Source of the DNA: Roseibium sp. MMSF_3544
GTDB lineage: Bacteria; Pseudomonadota; Alphaproteobacteria; Rhizobiales; Stappiaceae
Reading direction: 5' to 3'
Assembly: GCF_030732845.1 (NCBI RefSeq)
Contig: NZ_JASHKA010000002.1
Coordinates: forward strand, 248,001-312,000
DNA length: 64,000 nt
Shown: positions 18,326 through 28,079 of the stretch, piece by piece
How the letters are laid out: the number at the start of each line of letters is the position of its first letter
Numbering within the stretch: position 1 is the stretch's first letter
Program-made: the position numbers and the translations under genes
The notes under the pieces: model-generated
Seen by the model: the letters and a program-made list of their open reading frames with translations, nothing else
Database searches by the model: none
What the model was told of the DNA's origin: nothing

Positions 18326-19222
18326 TTACGTTCGGGCCTTGTTGCTGCGCCACAGAATAAACAGACCGGATCCCACGATGACGCCACAGCCGATCAGCAT
18401 CTGAAAATCGATCGTTTCGTCAAACCAGAGGACGCCAAGGAGAATGCCGAACAGGAGCCTTGAATAGCGGAATGGAGTGACAGTGGCGACCTCGCCGGTG
18501 CGCATGGCTTTCATCAGGGAGCTATAGGCAACAACACCAAAAGCGACGGCTGCCGCTAGGGCCTGAAGGGCCGAAGTTGAGGGCACGATCAGCGCCTGCT
18601 GCTCCCAGAAACTGAACAGCACGCCGGCAATGATGATTGTGAGAAAGCCGTAAAAACCCAGAACATTCGTGCTCAAGGTCGCAGGTGCTGCCCGGCTTGC
18701 GAGATCGCGGCCGGAAAAACCGAGCATGCCGATAACCGCGAGCAGCGAGAGCACGGAAAAACTGTCTCCGGCTGGGCGCAGCACGATCAGCACGCCGATC
18801 AATCCGACGAAGATCGCGCTCCAGCGCCGCCAGCCGACAGTTTCCTTAAAGAACAGCGCAGCACCAAGCACAACGAAGATAGGTGTCGCCTGAAGGATGG
18901 CCGTCGTCGAAGAGAGCGGGGTCAAGGCAAGCGCAAGAATGTAGAACAACCGTCCGACCAGTTCGAAACCGAACCGGACTTTCATGACAGGCGACAACAC
19001 GTCCGCATGAAACACGGTCTCCCGCCTCAACCCGGCCAGACCCCAAAACGCAAGTGCTCCGCCGAGGCCGAAAAGGATCAGGACTTCGCTCACGGGGAGT
19101 TCCAGAGCGGCATGTTTGACGAAGGCATCCTCCAGCGCAAAGGCCGCCATTGCGGCAATCATCCAGAGACTGCCGGCGAGATTCGGGGAGAGGATCGCGG
19201 ATTTGAAGGATCGATCAGTCAC
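18326..19222 (-). CDS. EamA/DMT-family transporter
   Basis: Inner-membrane permease of 298 aa with ten predicted helices in two EamA repeats. The first has AMAAFALEDAFVKHA and PLSSTTAILQATPIFVVLGAA followed by GWRRWSAIFVGLIGVLIVL; the second ends in LLFGILLGVLWFDETIDF. This is the RhaT/YdcZ-type drug/metabolite exporter layout; the substrate is unknown. It starts with GTG at 19222, without a clear ribosome site, and its 5' end faces the ccoN promoter region. Confidence 0.82.
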   Translation of the reverse strand: MTDRSFKSAILSPNLAGSLWMIAAMAAFALEDAFVKHAALELPVSEVLILFGLGGALAFWGLAGLRRETVFHADVLSPVMKVRFGFELVGRLFYILALALTPLSSTTAILQATPIFVVLGAALFFKETVGWRRWSAIFVGLIGVLIVLRPAGDSFSVLSLLAVIGMLGFSGRDLASRAAPATLSTNVLGFYGFLTIIIAGVLFSFWEQQALIVPSTSALQALAAAVAFGVVAYSSLMKAMRTGEVATVTPFRYSRLLFGILLGVLWFDETIDFQMLIGCGVIVGSGLFILWRSNKART

Positions 19223-19425
19223 TGGCCGGTTCGCGAGGGAAGGTGCCGCCTGCTGGCGGATGGAAGATCGGACGGTGCGCGGAAAGGTGCGTCCGCTTCG
19301 ACGCTTACCACGATTGGGCGGTTGTTTCCTTCGGAAAATGACAATGCCAACAGGCCCTTAATCTGCTGCCAAATTGTCGCGCAACCCGTCTTACGACCAA
19401 AGGCTGAGGGGGAAACCCGGAGCTG

Positions 19426-19439
19426 TTGATATGAATCAA
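19426..19439 (+). promoter_or_regulatory. FixK/FNR box upstream of ccoN
   Basis: TTGATATGAATCAA is a perfect TTGAT-N4-ATCAA site. It lies 79 bases before the ccoN start codon, room for a promoter activated from -41. The adjacent fixK-like gene supplies the expected regulator. Confidence 0.88.
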
Positions 19440-19517
19440 CGCGGCTCGCCGGGAGACGTGCGCATGGTCGTGCCATCGTTGGCACCTTGCATGGAATCTA
19501 ATAACTGGGGCGCTGAA

Positions 19518-21173
19518 ATGGCACATAAAAAGACCGGTTTGGTCTCGCTCGAGGAGGGTGGTTTCGCCATCTTCCTCGTGCTGCTTGCATTCGCTTGCAT
19601 AATCGTTGCGGGCAAGACCTTTGATCAGGTCATGGCTTTTCACGCTGGCATTGGCGCACTGTTCGCCGCGGTCAGCGTTTTCCTGATCTTTAAGAACTTC
19701 TTCGACGACGGCGGACAACCAATCCCGGCCGAAATCGACGGAAAGCCTAACTACAACCTCGGACCGATCAAGTTTGGTGCGATAGCCGCTATGTTCTGGG
19801 GCTTGGCCGGTTTCACGGTTGGCCTCGTGATTGCGCTTCAGCTGGCCTGGCCGGCATTGAATTTCGATCTTCCCTGGACCAATTTTGGTCGCCTGCGCCC
19901 GCTGCATACGTCAGCGGTGATTTTCGCCTTCGGCGGAAACGTGCTTCTGGCAACCTCCATGTACGTGGTTCAGCGAACCTGCCGCGTGCGCATGCCGGGC
20001 AAGATCCTGCCCTGGTTCGTGATGCTCGGGTACAACGCGTTTATCGTGATCGCTGGCACGGGCTACCTGCTCGGAGCGACACAGGGCAAGGAATATGCAG
20101 AGCCTGAGTGGTACGCTGATCTGTGGCTGACGATTGTCTGGGTGTTCTACCTGTTCCTCTTCCTCGGCACGCTCTGGAAGCGCAAGGAACCCCACATCTA
20201 TGTGGCCAACTGGTTTTACCTGGCGTTCATCGTCACGATTGCCATGCTGCACGTCACAAACAACCTGACGATCCCGGTCTCGATCTACTCGACCAAGTCC
20301 TACATCGTCTGGTCGGGTGTACAGGATGCGATGGTGCAGTGGTGGTACGGCCACAACGCGGTGGGCTTCTTCCTGACCGCCGGCTTCCTCGCCATCATGT
20401 ACTACTTCATCCCCAAGCAGGCTGACAGACCGGTCTATTCGTACCGCCTGTCCATCGTGCACTTCTGGGCGCTGATTTTCATCTATATCTGGGCCGGTCC
20501 GCACCATCTGCACTACACGGCTCTGCCGCAATGGGCCTCGACCCTCGGTGCGACCTTCTCGATCATTCTGTGGATGCCGTCCTGGGGTGGCATGATCAAC
20601 GGACTGATGACGCTGTCAGGCGCATGGGACAAGCTCAGGACCGACCCGGTTCTGCGCATGATGGTCGTGTCTGTCGCCTTCTACGGCATGTCGACCTTCG
20701 AAGGACCTTTGATGAGCCTGCGTTCGGTCAACTCGCTGTCGCACTATACTGACTGGACCATTGGTCACGTTCACTCCGGTGCGCTCGGCTGGGTGGGCTA
20801 CATTTCCTTCGGTGCAATCTACTGTCTGGTTCCGTGGCTGTGGAATAAGAAGGGCCTTTATTCGCTGAAACTGGTGAACTGGCACTTCTGGCTGTCCACG
20901 CTCGGCATCGTTCTCTACATCACGGCAATGTGGGTGTCCGGCATCATGCAGGGCCTGATGTGGCGCGCCTATGACAGTCTCGGTTTCCTGGAATACTCCT
21001 TCGTTGAAACCGTGGAAGCGATGCATCCCTTCTACATCATCCGTGCTCTCGGCGGTGCGCTCTTCGTGGTCGGCGCCCTGATCATGGCCTACAATCTCTG
21101 GATGACCGTCCGTCATGGTGAGGCTGAAGAAGCCGACACCACGCCGGCTGGCTCCCTGGCTCCGGCCGAATAA
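19518..21173 (+). CDS. ccoN: cbb3-type cytochrome c oxidase subunit I
   Basis: Catalytic haem-copper subunit of the high-affinity cbb3 oxidase, about 551 aa with 12 or more membrane helices. Characteristic sequences are [29 protein letters not shown] (copper-B region) and [15 protein letters not shown] (paired histidines), then [15 protein letters not shown] near the haem ligands. I start at ATG 19518 (MAHKKTGLV), eight bases after GGGG; an in-frame ATG at 19491 adds nine residues, and any start before 19440 would overlap the FixK box. ccoO begins 13 bases after the stop. Confidence 0.96.
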   Translation: MAHKKTGLVSLEEGGFAIFLVLLAFACIIVAGKTFDQVMAFHAGIGALFAAVSVFLIFKNFFDDGGQPIPAEIDGKPNYNLGPIKFGAIAAMFWGLAGFTVGLVIALQLAWPALNFDLPWTNFGRLRPLHTSAVIFAFGGNVLLATSMYVVQRTCRVRMPGKILPWFVMLGYNAFIVIAGTGYLLGATQGKEYAEPEWYADLWLTIVWVFYLFLFLGTLWKRKEPHIYVANWFYLAFIVTIAMLHVTNNLTIPVSIYSTKSYIVWSGVQDAMVQWWYGHNAVGFFLTAGFLAIMYYFIPKQADRPVYSYRLSIVHFWALIFIYIWAGPHHLHYTALPQWASTLGATFSIILWMPSWGGMINGLMTLSGAWDKLRTDPVLRMMVVSVAFYGMSTFEGPLMSLRSVNSLSHYTDWTIGHVHSGALGWVGYISFGAIYCLVPWLWNKKGLYSLKLVNWHFWLSTLGIVLYITAMWVSGIMQGLMWRAYDSLGFLEYSFVETVEAMHPFYIIRALGGALFVVGALIMAYNLWMTVRHGEAEEADTTPAGSLAPAE

Positions 21174-21186
21174 GGGAGGGACACCA

Positions 21187-21921
21187 ATGTCTGCATGGAA
21201 TAAACACCAAATCTTCGAGAAGAATTCCTTCGTTCTTCTGGTCGGTATCCTGGTGGCGGTCGCCATTGGCGGTCTGGTCGAGATCGCACCGCTCTTCTAC
21301 CTGAAGAGCACGATCGAAAAGACCGAGGGCATGAGGCCCTATACGCCGCTGGAACTTGCCGGGCGCGACATCTACGTGCGCGAGGGCTGCTATCTGTGTC
21401 ATTCGCAGATGGTGCGTCCGATGCGCGACGAGATCGAGCGCTACGGTCACTTCTCTCTGGCAGCAGAGAGCATGTATGACCGGCCGTTCCAGTGGGGATC
21501 GAAGCGGACCGGACCGGATCTGGCCCGCGTCGGCGGCAAATACTCCGACGACTGGCACGTCGAGCACCTGGTCAACCCGCGCTCGCTGGTTCCGGCCTCG
21601 ATCATGCCCGGTTACCCGTTCCTGGCGGAAAACAGGCTGGAAACACGGGACATCAAGGCACATCTGGAAGTCAACTCCATTTACGGCGTGCCTTACACCG
21701 AAGCGCAGATCGAAAGCGCGGCGTCGGATGTGCTTGGACAGGCCATGCCGGACTCCGATGCGGCCTATGAGTTCGAGGAACGCTGGCCGACAGCCCTGAT
21801 CCGCGATTTCGACGGCAACCCCAAGGAAGTCACCGAAATGGACGCGCTGGTCGCCTATCTCCAGGTGCTCGGCACAATGGTCGACTTCTCCATCTACGAC
21901 GATGCGGCTAACGCGAGGTAG
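21187..21921 (+). CDS. ccoO: cbb3-type cytochrome c oxidase subunit II (mono-haem c)
   Basis: Membrane-anchored cytochrome c subunit of 244 aa. One N-terminal helix (about residues 13-38) is followed by a periplasmic domain with one haem site, [14 protein letters not shown] (CxxCH at 68-72), and the methionine-containing loop SIMPGYPFL. It passes electrons from CcoP to CcoN. AAGGGAGGG gives a strong ribosome site before the ATG at 21187. ccoQ begins four bases downstream. Confidence 0.96.
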   Translation: MSAWNKHQIFEKNSFVLLVGILVAVAIGGLVEIAPLFYLKSTIEKTEGMRPYTPLELAGRDIYVREGCYLCHSQMVRPMRDEIERYGHFSLAAESMYDRPFQWGSKRTGPDLARVGGKYSDDWHVEHLVNPRSLVPASIMPGYPFLAENRLETRDIKAHLEVNSIYGVPYTEAQIESAASDVLGQAMPDSDAAYEFEERWPTALIRDFDGNPKEVTEMDALVAYLQVLGTMVDFSIYDDAANAR

Positions 21922-21925
21922 AGCC

Positions 21926-22081
21926 ATGAACGAGACGTATAGCGCTTTCGCGGGCTTCGCTCAGACCTGGGGCCTCATCTATTTCATGATCATGTTTGGC
22001 ATTGTTCTGGCCTACGCCTTGTGGCCGAAGAACCGGAAAAAGTTCGACGATGCTGCTCAGATCCCGTTCCGGGAGGATTGA
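21926..22081 (+). CDS. ccoQ: cbb3-type cytochrome c oxidase subunit IV
   Basis: Small membrane subunit of 51 aa: a short N-terminus (MNETYSAFAGFAQTWG), one helix (LIYFMIMFGIVLAYALWP), then a basic segment KNRKKFDDAAQ and an acidic tail. This is the standard CcoQ shape and position between ccoO and ccoP. CcoQ stabilises the complex. It ends three bases before ccoP. Confidence 0.93.
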   Translation: MNETYSAFAGFAQTWGLIYFMIMFGIVLAYALWPKNRKKFDDAAQIPFRED

Positions 22082-22084
22082 TCC

Positions 22085-22963
22085 ATGGCGGACACACAAA
22101 ACAAGGAAGTCGACCAAATCTCCGGGGTCGAGACGACCGGCCACGAATGGGATGGTCTGAAGGAACTGAACAACCCGTTGCCGAAATGGTGGCTCTACAT
22201 CTTCTACGCAACGCTGGTCTGGGCCGTGATCTATTGGGTGCTCTATCCCTCCTGGCCGCTGGTGACCACCTACACCAAGGGTGTTTTGGGGGCGAGCCAG
22301 CGCGAAGAGGCGATTGCCGCCTACGACAAGGGCGTCGCGGACAGATCGCAATTCGCCGACAAGATCGTGTCCACGGCACTTGAGGACATTCCTCAGGACC
22401 AGGAACTGCTTCAGTTCGCGCTTGCCAATGGCCGTGCAGCCTTTGGCGACAACTGCGCACCTTGCCACGGCAACGGCGGTACCGGTGCGGAGGGCTATCC
22501 GAACCTTCAGGACGATACCTGGATCTGGGGCGGCACGCTGGATGATATCCACACCACGTTGCTCCACGGCATCCGCAACGAGAGCGACGATGCCCGGTTC
22601 GGCGACATGCCGGCTTTCGGAGCGGACGAACTGTTGTCCCGCGAGGAAATCGACCAGGTTGCCAACTTTGTCGCCTCACGCGCGGGACAGGAGACAGAAG
22701 ATGGTGTTGACCTTGCAGCCGGCCAGGTTCTCTACGAGGACAACTGCGCTGCCTGCCATGGTGACAGCCTGGAAGGTATCCAGGAAGTCGGTGCACCGAG
22801 CCTGATGTCTGCGAACTACCTTTATGGAAACTCGCTCGACGAGATCAAGGCACAGATTGCCAATCCGCGGAACGGTGTGATGCCGGGCTGGGAAGGCCGT
22901 CTTGATCCTGCGACCATCAAGTCCCTGACCGTCTATGTCCACTCCTTCGGCGGTGGTCAGTAA
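22085..22963 (+). CDS. ccoP: cbb3-type cytochrome c oxidase subunit III (di-haem c)
   Basis: Membrane-anchored di-haem cytochrome of 292 aa. The N-terminus carries NNPLPKWWLYIFYAT, the usual CcoP entry to its membrane helix. Two cytochrome c domains follow with CAPCH (124-128) and CAACH (221-225); candidate methionine ligands lie in FGDMPAFG (Met175) and NGVMPGWEGRL (Met266). It takes electrons from soluble cytochrome c or bc1. It is the last structural gene of ccoNOQP; a stem-loop and about 190 bases separate it from ccoG. Confidence 0.96.
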   Translation: MADTQNKEVDQISGVETTGHEWDGLKELNNPLPKWWLYIFYATLVWAVIYWVLYPSWPLVTTYTKGVLGASQREEAIAAYDKGVADRSQFADKIVSTALEDIPQDQELLQFALANGRAAFGDNCAPCHGNGGTGAEGYPNLQDDTWIWGGTLDDIHTTLLHGIRNESDDARFGDMPAFGADELLSREEIDQVANFVASRAGQETEDGVDLAAGQVLYEDNCAACHGDSLEGIQEVGAPSLMSANYLYGNSLDEIKAQIANPRNGVMPGWEGRLDPATIKSLTVYVHSFGGGQ

Positions 22964-22987
22964 CAAGGTGGTGAGGATGCGGCAAAT

Positions 22988-23020
22988 GCGCCGGATCGTC
23001 TGACACATTTGATCCGGCGC
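22988..23020 (+). terminator. Stem-loop after ccoP
   Basis: GCGCCGGATC (22988-22997) and GATCCGGCGC (23011-23020) form a 10-bp stem with a 13-base loop. No T-run follows, so it may be a partial terminator or an mRNA-stabilising 3' hairpin between ccoNOQP and ccoGHIS. Confidence 0.55.
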
Positions 23021-23153
23021 AAGGTGTGACGCTTTGCGCCGGTTTATTTTGAAATGGCGCTGATAAAGATCGGCACTTGGGAGCGGGACGAACCCGCTCC
23101 GCAGTTTACCAGGATCCTATTGGGGCAGGATCGCGTTATAAAGGACGGACGGT

Positions 23154-24617
23154 ATGTCTGCGGACACCGAAACGCATGAGGGCGAGCACTCCGAAGAGTG
23201 GTTTGCGTCGGCCAAGAAAATCTACCCCATGGCAACCCACGGCCTGTTCCGCAGGATCAAGTGGGCGCTGCTGTTCATTACCCTGGGCATCTATTACTTC
23301 CTGCCATTCGTCCGCTACGACCGCGGTCCGAAAGCACCCAATCAGGCCGTTTTGGTCGATATGGACAATGCCAGGGGCTACTTCTTCTTCATCGAGATCT
23401 GGCCGCAGGAAGTTTACTATCTCACGGGCCTACTGATCATCGCGGCTGTGGCGCTGTTTCTCATGAACGCCGTCGCGGGCCGAATCTGGTGCGGCTATCT
23501 CTGCCCTCAGACCGTCTGGACTGACCTGTTTTTATGGGTCGAACGCCAGGTTGAGGGCGACCGGCGGGAGCGAATTGCACTCGACAAGGAACCTTGGTCC
23601 TTTTCGAAAGTGCGCAAGCTGGTCACCAAGCATTTCTTCTGGTTGATGATCGCGTGGTGGACCGGCGGGGCCTGGGTTCTCTACTTCAACGATGCACCGA
23701 CCCTTGTCTGGCAGTTGCTGACGTTCCAGGCACCGATGGTCGCCTATATGTGGATCGGGATCCTGACGACGACCACCTATCTGCTCGCCGGCTTCATGCG
23801 TGAGCAGGTCTGTATCTACATGTGTCCGTGGCCGCGCATTCAGGCAGCGCTGACGGACGAAAAGGCACTCAATGTCACCTATCGCTGGGACCGCGGTGAA
23901 CCACGCGGCTCGCTGAAGCACAACAAGAAGCTTGAAGCCCAGGGATTGCCGGCAGGCGACTGTATCGATTGCTACCAGTGTTTCCAGGTTTGTCCGACCG
24001 GCGTTGATATCCGCAAGGGCTTGCAGCTTGACTGTATTCAGTGCGGTCTGTGCATCGATGCCTGCGACAACATTATGAAAAAGGTCGGCAAGCCGACCGG
24101 CTTGATCGCTTATGACACCGATGAAAACATCGAGCGGCGTCTGGAAGGCAAGGAACCGGTCTACGAGATCGTCCGTTGGCGCACGATCGCCTACGCAGCG
24201 ATCATCGCCGTTGTCGGCGCCATCATGCTGTTTACCCTGCTCAATCGCGATTTCGCCGACATCAGTGTGCTGCATGACCGCAATCCCGTCTTCGTCGAAC
24301 AGTCCGACGGCTCGGTAAGGAACGGCTACACGGTCCGCCTGTCCAACAAGCGGCGCCACTCCAGGGCTTTCATGCTGCACGTCGAAGGCATGCCGCCGAA
24401 CACATCGGTTGAGGCCGTGGGCGCTGATTCGACCTTTGCCGGACGTCCCATCATCGAAGTCGGACCGGATACGACCAGAGAAGTGCGCGTTCTTGTGAGC
24501 TCGCCTCCCGGCGAAAAAATGCCCCATTCAACACCGGTCACATTCCGCATCACCGAGAGCGTGATGGGGGAAGTGGTAACAGCCAATGACACCTTCAAAG
24601 CCCCCGGCGATTCCTGA
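23154..24617 (+). CDS. ccoG: cbb3 oxidase accessory protein CcoG (FixG/RdxA), ferredoxin-like
   Basis: Inner-membrane iron-sulfur protein of 487 aa needed for cbb3 copper delivery or redox maturation. Several N-terminal helices include WCGYLCPQTVWTD and CIYMCPWPRIQ. Two [4Fe-4S] motifs follow: CIDCYQCFQVC (Cys270, 273, 276, 280) and CIQCGLCIDAC (Cys294, 297, 300, 304). The C-terminus has an Ig-like fold (VRLSNKRRHSRAFMLHVEG). The ATG follows AAAGGAC. It leads the ccoGHIS assembly operon; ccoH begins ten bases downstream. Confidence 0.95.
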   Translation: MSADTETHEGEHSEEWFASAKKIYPMATHGLFRRIKWALLFITLGIYYFLPFVRYDRGPKAPNQAVLVDMDNARGYFFFIEIWPQEVYYLTGLLIIAAVALFLMNAVAGRIWCGYLCPQTVWTDLFLWVERQVEGDRRERIALDKEPWSFSKVRKLVTKHFFWLMIAWWTGGAWVLYFNDAPTLVWQLLTFQAPMVAYMWIGILTTTTYLLAGFMREQVCIYMCPWPRIQAALTDEKALNVTYRWDRGEPRGSLKHNKKLEAQGLPAGDCIDCYQCFQVCPTGVDIRKGLQLDCIQCGLCIDACDNIMKKVGKPTGLIAYDTDENIERRLEGKEPVYEIVRWRTIAYAAIIAVVGAIMLFTLLNRDFADISVLHDRNPVFVEQSDGSVRNGYTVRLSNKRRHSRAFMLHVEGMPPNTSVEAVGADSTFAGRPIIEVGPDTTREVRVLVSSPPGEKMPHSTPVTFRITESVMGEVVTANDTFKAPGDS

Positions 24618-24627
24618 GGAGCAACGG

Positions 24628-25140
24628 ATGACGATAGCGCAATCGAACATGAAAGATCCGAAGCCAATCACGGGTAAGACCGTGCTTGTCTGGCTGCTGT
24701 GTTTCTTCGGCGTTATTTTTACCGCCAACGGTGTTTTCATCTACTTCGCGCTCGGGTCGTTCCCGGGCGTGGTGGTGAACAGCTCCTATGAGGCCGGCCA
24801 GACCTACAATCGGGAGATCGCGGCAGCAAAAGCCCAGGCCGATCTCAAGTGGCAGGTCTCCAGCGAAATCGCACGTGAAAGCTCAGGTGCCACGAAACTG
24901 ATGGTCACCGCGGCAGATGCAGAAGGGGCTCCCCTTTACGGCATTGAAATCAAGGCGATGTTGCGTCACCCGGCTCAGGAAACGGCGGATATGGAAGCAT
25001 TCCTGCGGGCCGACGGCGGCGGCCGCTACATAGCCGAGCTGGACTCCTTGCCGGCAGGCAACTGGACACTGGTTTTAGAAATCGAGCAGGACGGAAGTCG
25101 CAGGTTCAAGTCCGAAAACCGGATCTTCCTGAAGGAATAG
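24628..25140 (+). CDS. ccoH: cbb3 oxidase assembly protein CcoH (FixH)
   Basis: Bitopic membrane protein of 170 aa. One N-terminal helix (about residues 17-40, TVLVWLLCFFGVIFTANGVF) precedes a periplasmic beta domain with SSYEAGQTYNREIAAAKAQ, the FixH signature. FixH/CcoH binds the oxidase during assembly. ATG 24628 follows GAGGAGCAACGG; an upstream ATG at 24586 lies inside ccoG and is less likely. ccoI follows 12 bases after the stop. Confidence 0.93.
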   Translation: MTIAQSNMKDPKPITGKTVLVWLLCFFGVIFTANGVFIYFALGSFPGVVVNSSYEAGQTYNREIAAAKAQADLKWQVSSEIARESSGATKLMVTAADAEGAPLYGIEIKAMLRHPAQETADMEAFLRADGGGRYIAELDSLPAGNWTLVLEIEQDGSRRFKSENRIFLKE

Positions 25141-25152
25141 GGATCCTGTTCA

Positions 25153-27399
25153 GTGACAGTACATCAGCGAGACTGGCAGGCATTCGTTACACCGGCAAAA
25201 GATGGCGCGGTCCACATGGACCTCGCCGTCGACGGGATCACATGTGCGGCCTGCATGGGAGAGATCGAGCGGGGCCTGAAACGTCTTCCGGGCATTCGTG
25301 CTGCGCGCGTCAACCTCACCAGCCAGCGTCTCGCTGTCGACTGGGTGGAAGACCAGACCGGGGCGGATGAGATCGTCAGCGAGCTCGCACGGCTTGGTTA
25401 TACGGCACATCCGTTTGACCCGGCCAGTCAGAAAGAGCGCCAGGACAAGACGGGCAAGCAGCTCCTGCGCTGCCTTGCCGTTGCCGGTTTTGCGGGCATG
25501 AACATCATGCTCCTGTCCGTCTCCGTCTGGTCAGGCAACGCCACGGACATCACACCGGAAACACGCGATTTCTTCCATTGGCTGTCGGCGCTGATTGCAT
25601 TGCCGACCGTTGCGTATGCGGGACGACCGTTTGTCAAAAGCGCGTTCGGCGCGCTGGCAGCAGGTCGGCTGAATATGGACGTTCCGATCGTGATCGGTGT
25701 GTTCCTTGCGGTCGCGCTTTCCATCGTCCAGACGCTTCAGCACCACCATCACGCCTATTTCGAATCTGCCGTGATGCTGTTGTTCTTCCTGTTGGTGGGG
25801 CGCTATCTCGATCACAACATGCGTGGTCGAACGCGGTCATTTGCCGAGAACATTGCGGCCCTCAAGGCCGAGGTTGCTGCCAGGATCAATCCTGACGGCA
25901 GTGTTCGCGAAGTGCCGCTCTCGAAAGTCAATTCCGGTGATCTCGTTCTGGTTTCCGGCGGTGAACGGGTGCCGGTCGACGGTGTCGTCGAGACAGGCCA
26001 GTCCGAAATCGATCAGAGCCTTGTCACGGGCGAGAGCGTCCTCGTTCCCGTCGGGCCGCAGCAAAGAGTTTACGCTGGGACACTGAACGGGGCGGGAGCC
26101 TTGCAAGTTCGGGTCGAAGCGGCCAGCGGCGCAACGCTCCTCGATGAGGTCAACAGGCTGCTGGAAACCGCCTCCCAGGCCAAGTCCGCCTATGTCCGCA
26201 TCGCTGACCGCGCTGCGCGTCTTTATGCCCCGCTGGTTCATGGGGCAGCGGCATTGACCTTCCTCGGATGGCTTCTGGCGGGTCTTTCCTGGCAACCCGC
26301 TCTTGTGATTTCCATTTCGGTTCTGATCATCACTTGCCCCTGCGCTCTGGGTCTGGCGGTTCCGGCAGTTCAGGTCGTGGCGTCCGGTCAGTTGTTCCGC
26401 TGCGGCATCCTGCTCAATTCCGGAGATGCGATCGAGCGGCTTGCCGAGATTGATACAATCCTGTTCGACAAGACCGGAACACTGACGCGCGCCGAACCGG
26501 AGCTTTGCGGCTCAATTGACCCGGATGATGAAACGATTGCGCTTGGTGGCCGGCTCGCACTGGCCAGCCGGCATCCGTTGTCGGCCGCCCTGGTCAAGGC
26601 AACCGGTGCGCTGGTCCCGCTGCCGGATGTGGAGGAGGTTCCCGGCGCAGGTCTTGAGGCGATTTTTGACGGGGAATGTCTCCGCCTCGGCAGCCCGCTC
26701 TTTTGTGGGGCGTCCCGGGATGAGATCGATACAGCTCTGGCGGCTGTCCCTGGTGCGTCGCTGCTTGCCGTGCGTCATGGTGACAGACCAGTGCGCGTGC
26801 TTGCATTCCGTCAGAGCCTGCGCCCGGATGCAAGAGAGGTGATCGATCTGCTTCGGGATGAGGGCTATCGGCTCGAGATCCTGTCCGGCGATACCCAGCC
26901 AGCTGTTGCCGATTGCGCGAAGGTTCTCGACATTGATATGTGGCAGTCCGGCATGAAGCCCGCCCAGAAGATCGCACGTCTGGAAGATCTTCAGGCCGAG
27001 GGACGCAAGGTGCTTATGGTCGGAGATGGCCTGAACGACGCACCGGCGCTGGCCGGAGCGCATGTGTCGCTGTCGCCGGTCACTGCAGTCCACTTGAGCC
27101 AGGCCGCAGCCGATGCGGTTTTCCTGGGCGACAGGCTGATGCCGGTCGCCGACGCTTTGCGGCTTTCCAAAAAGGCGCGCGCGGCAATCGAGCAGAATTT
27201 ATGGATTTCGGCGCTCTACAACGTGATCGCAGTACCGATTGCTGTCGCCGGGTTCGTAACGCCTCTCATGGCCGCTGTTGCCATGTCTGCCTCGTCCATC
27301 GCCGTGACGGCCAATGCGCTGAAACTGAGGTGGGGTGAAGGAAGCCAGCGTGAGCCTGCAGAAACCCGGCAGTCACTCAAGCCGGCGGGCAAGGGATAA
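25153..27399 (+). CDS. ccoI: Copper-exporting P1B-type ATPase for cbb3 assembly (CcoI/FixI)
   Basis: Copper-translocating ATPase of 748 aa that supplies copper to the oxidase rather than conferring bulk resistance. One N-terminal heavy-metal domain has GITCAACMGEIE (Cys31, Cys34). Eight membrane helices include the transport motif CPCALGLAVPA (Cys395, Cys397). The phosphorylation site is DKTGTLT (Asp439), and GDGLNDAPALAGAHVSLS is the hinge motif. The start is GTG at 25153 with AGGGA about ten bases before. It sits between ccoH and ccoS, which identifies it as FixI/CcoI rather than CopA. Confidence 0.94.
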   Translation: MTVHQRDWQAFVTPAKDGAVHMDLAVDGITCAACMGEIERGLKRLPGIRAARVNLTSQRLAVDWVEDQTGADEIVSELARLGYTAHPFDPASQKERQDKTGKQLLRCLAVAGFAGMNIMLLSVSVWSGNATDITPETRDFFHWLSALIALPTVAYAGRPFVKSAFGALAAGRLNMDVPIVIGVFLAVALSIVQTLQHHHHAYFESAVMLLFFLLVGRYLDHNMRGRTRSFAENIAALKAEVAARINPDGSVREVPLSKVNSGDLVLVSGGERVPVDGVVETGQSEIDQSLVTGESVLVPVGPQQRVYAGTLNGAGALQVRVEAASGATLLDEVNRLLETASQAKSAYVRIADRAARLYAPLVHGAAALTFLGWLLAGLSWQPALVISISVLIITCPCALGLAVPAVQVVASGQLFRCGILLNSGDAIERLAEIDTILFDKTGTLTRAEPELCGSIDPDDETIALGGRLALASRHPLSAALVKATGALVPLPDVEEVPGAGLEAIFDGECLRLGSPLFCGASRDEIDTALAAVPGASLLAVRHGDRPVRVLAFRQSLRPDAREVIDLLRDEGYRLEILSGDTQPAVADCAKVLDIDMWQSGMKPAQKIARLEDLQAEGRKVLMVGDGLNDAPALAGAHVSLSPVTAVHLSQAAADAVFLGDRLMPVADALRLSKKARAAIEQNLWISALYNVIAVPIAVAGFVTPLMAAVAMSASSIAVTANALKLRWGEGSQREPAETRQSLKPAGKG

Positions 27400-27404
27400 C
27401 CGCG

Positions 27405-27557
27405 ATGGATGTTCTCATCTTCCTGATTCCGATCGCCCTGTTTCTCGGCGCGCTGGGACTGATTGCTTTCCTGTGGTCCTTGAAAAGCGGCCAGTATGAC
27501 GACCTGGAAGGCGCCAAATGGCGCATCCTGGACGACGACGACCTGCCGGACAAATGA
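27405..27557 (+). CDS. ccoS: cbb3 oxidase maturation protein CcoS
   Basis: Membrane protein of 50 aa: one helix (LIFLIPIALFLGALGLIAFL), then the CcoS signature WSLKSGQYDDLEGAKWRIL and an acidic tail. CcoS is needed for cofactor insertion into the oxidase. It begins five bases after ccoI and closes the ccoGHIS operon. Confidence 0.93.
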   Translation: MDVLIFLIPIALFLGALGLIAFLWSLKSGQYDDLEGAKWRILDDDDLPDK

Positions 27558-27621
27558 TGATGTGAAGGTGTGGTTTCAGCTACGCGGACTGCGGATCCAG
27601 TCGCCCTGGGGGCGGTGCGTC

Positions 27622-27786
27622 TCAAGCCAGAATGTTTGACAGCGCCATCGCCACGGCGAGAAGCACAAGCCCGACTCCGGAAAACAGCAGCACGTTGTCG
27701 CGCATGCCGGTCGGACCGTTTACAGACGGCTCATGCTCGCTCACATGCGGCTTGTCCTGTCTGCTCTGGTCCGGGTCTGTGGTCAT
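27622..27786 (-). CDS. Putative small membrane protein convergent with ccoS
   Basis: A 54-aa reading frame: a polar, charged N-terminal half (MTTDPDQSRQDKPHVSEHEP) followed by one hydrophobic helix near the C-terminus (VLLFSGVGLVLLAVAMALS). Codon choice matches neighbouring genes, and the soluble-then-helix layout is protein-like, but no clear ribosome site precedes the ATG. It lies 64 bases from the ccoS stop. Not recognised; function unknown. Confidence 0.45.
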   Translation of the reverse strand: MTTDPDQSRQDKPHVSEHEPSVNGPTGMRDNVLLFSGVGLVLLAVAMALSNILA

Positions 27787-28079
27787 TAGGCTTGTGATCA
27801 TTGAACAGTGACATCTCTTTTTGTTTCTACGACCAAAATGAACGTCAGCTCTGAAAGTCCCGTTAATCCGGTACGCGCAAAAAAGTTAATTGCCCGCAAC
27901 ATTACCAAGTCATGAAAACGGACAAATGCGCTTAGCCGGATTTAAGGATTTGTTCAGACATATCAGCACTTTGCCAGCGTGAATGGAATCTGCCGCAGAG
28001 GCAGCTGACGTCCTTTGGCAACCGGCTAACCCAATCTTCAGATTTTCGTGGCAAGACAGTGAGAAACAAGGAGGAATTG

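Noticed and set aside
19374..19517. N-terminal extension of CcoN to 599 residues
   Set aside because: It would place the perfect FixK box inside the coding region, and the extra residues are not CcoN-like.
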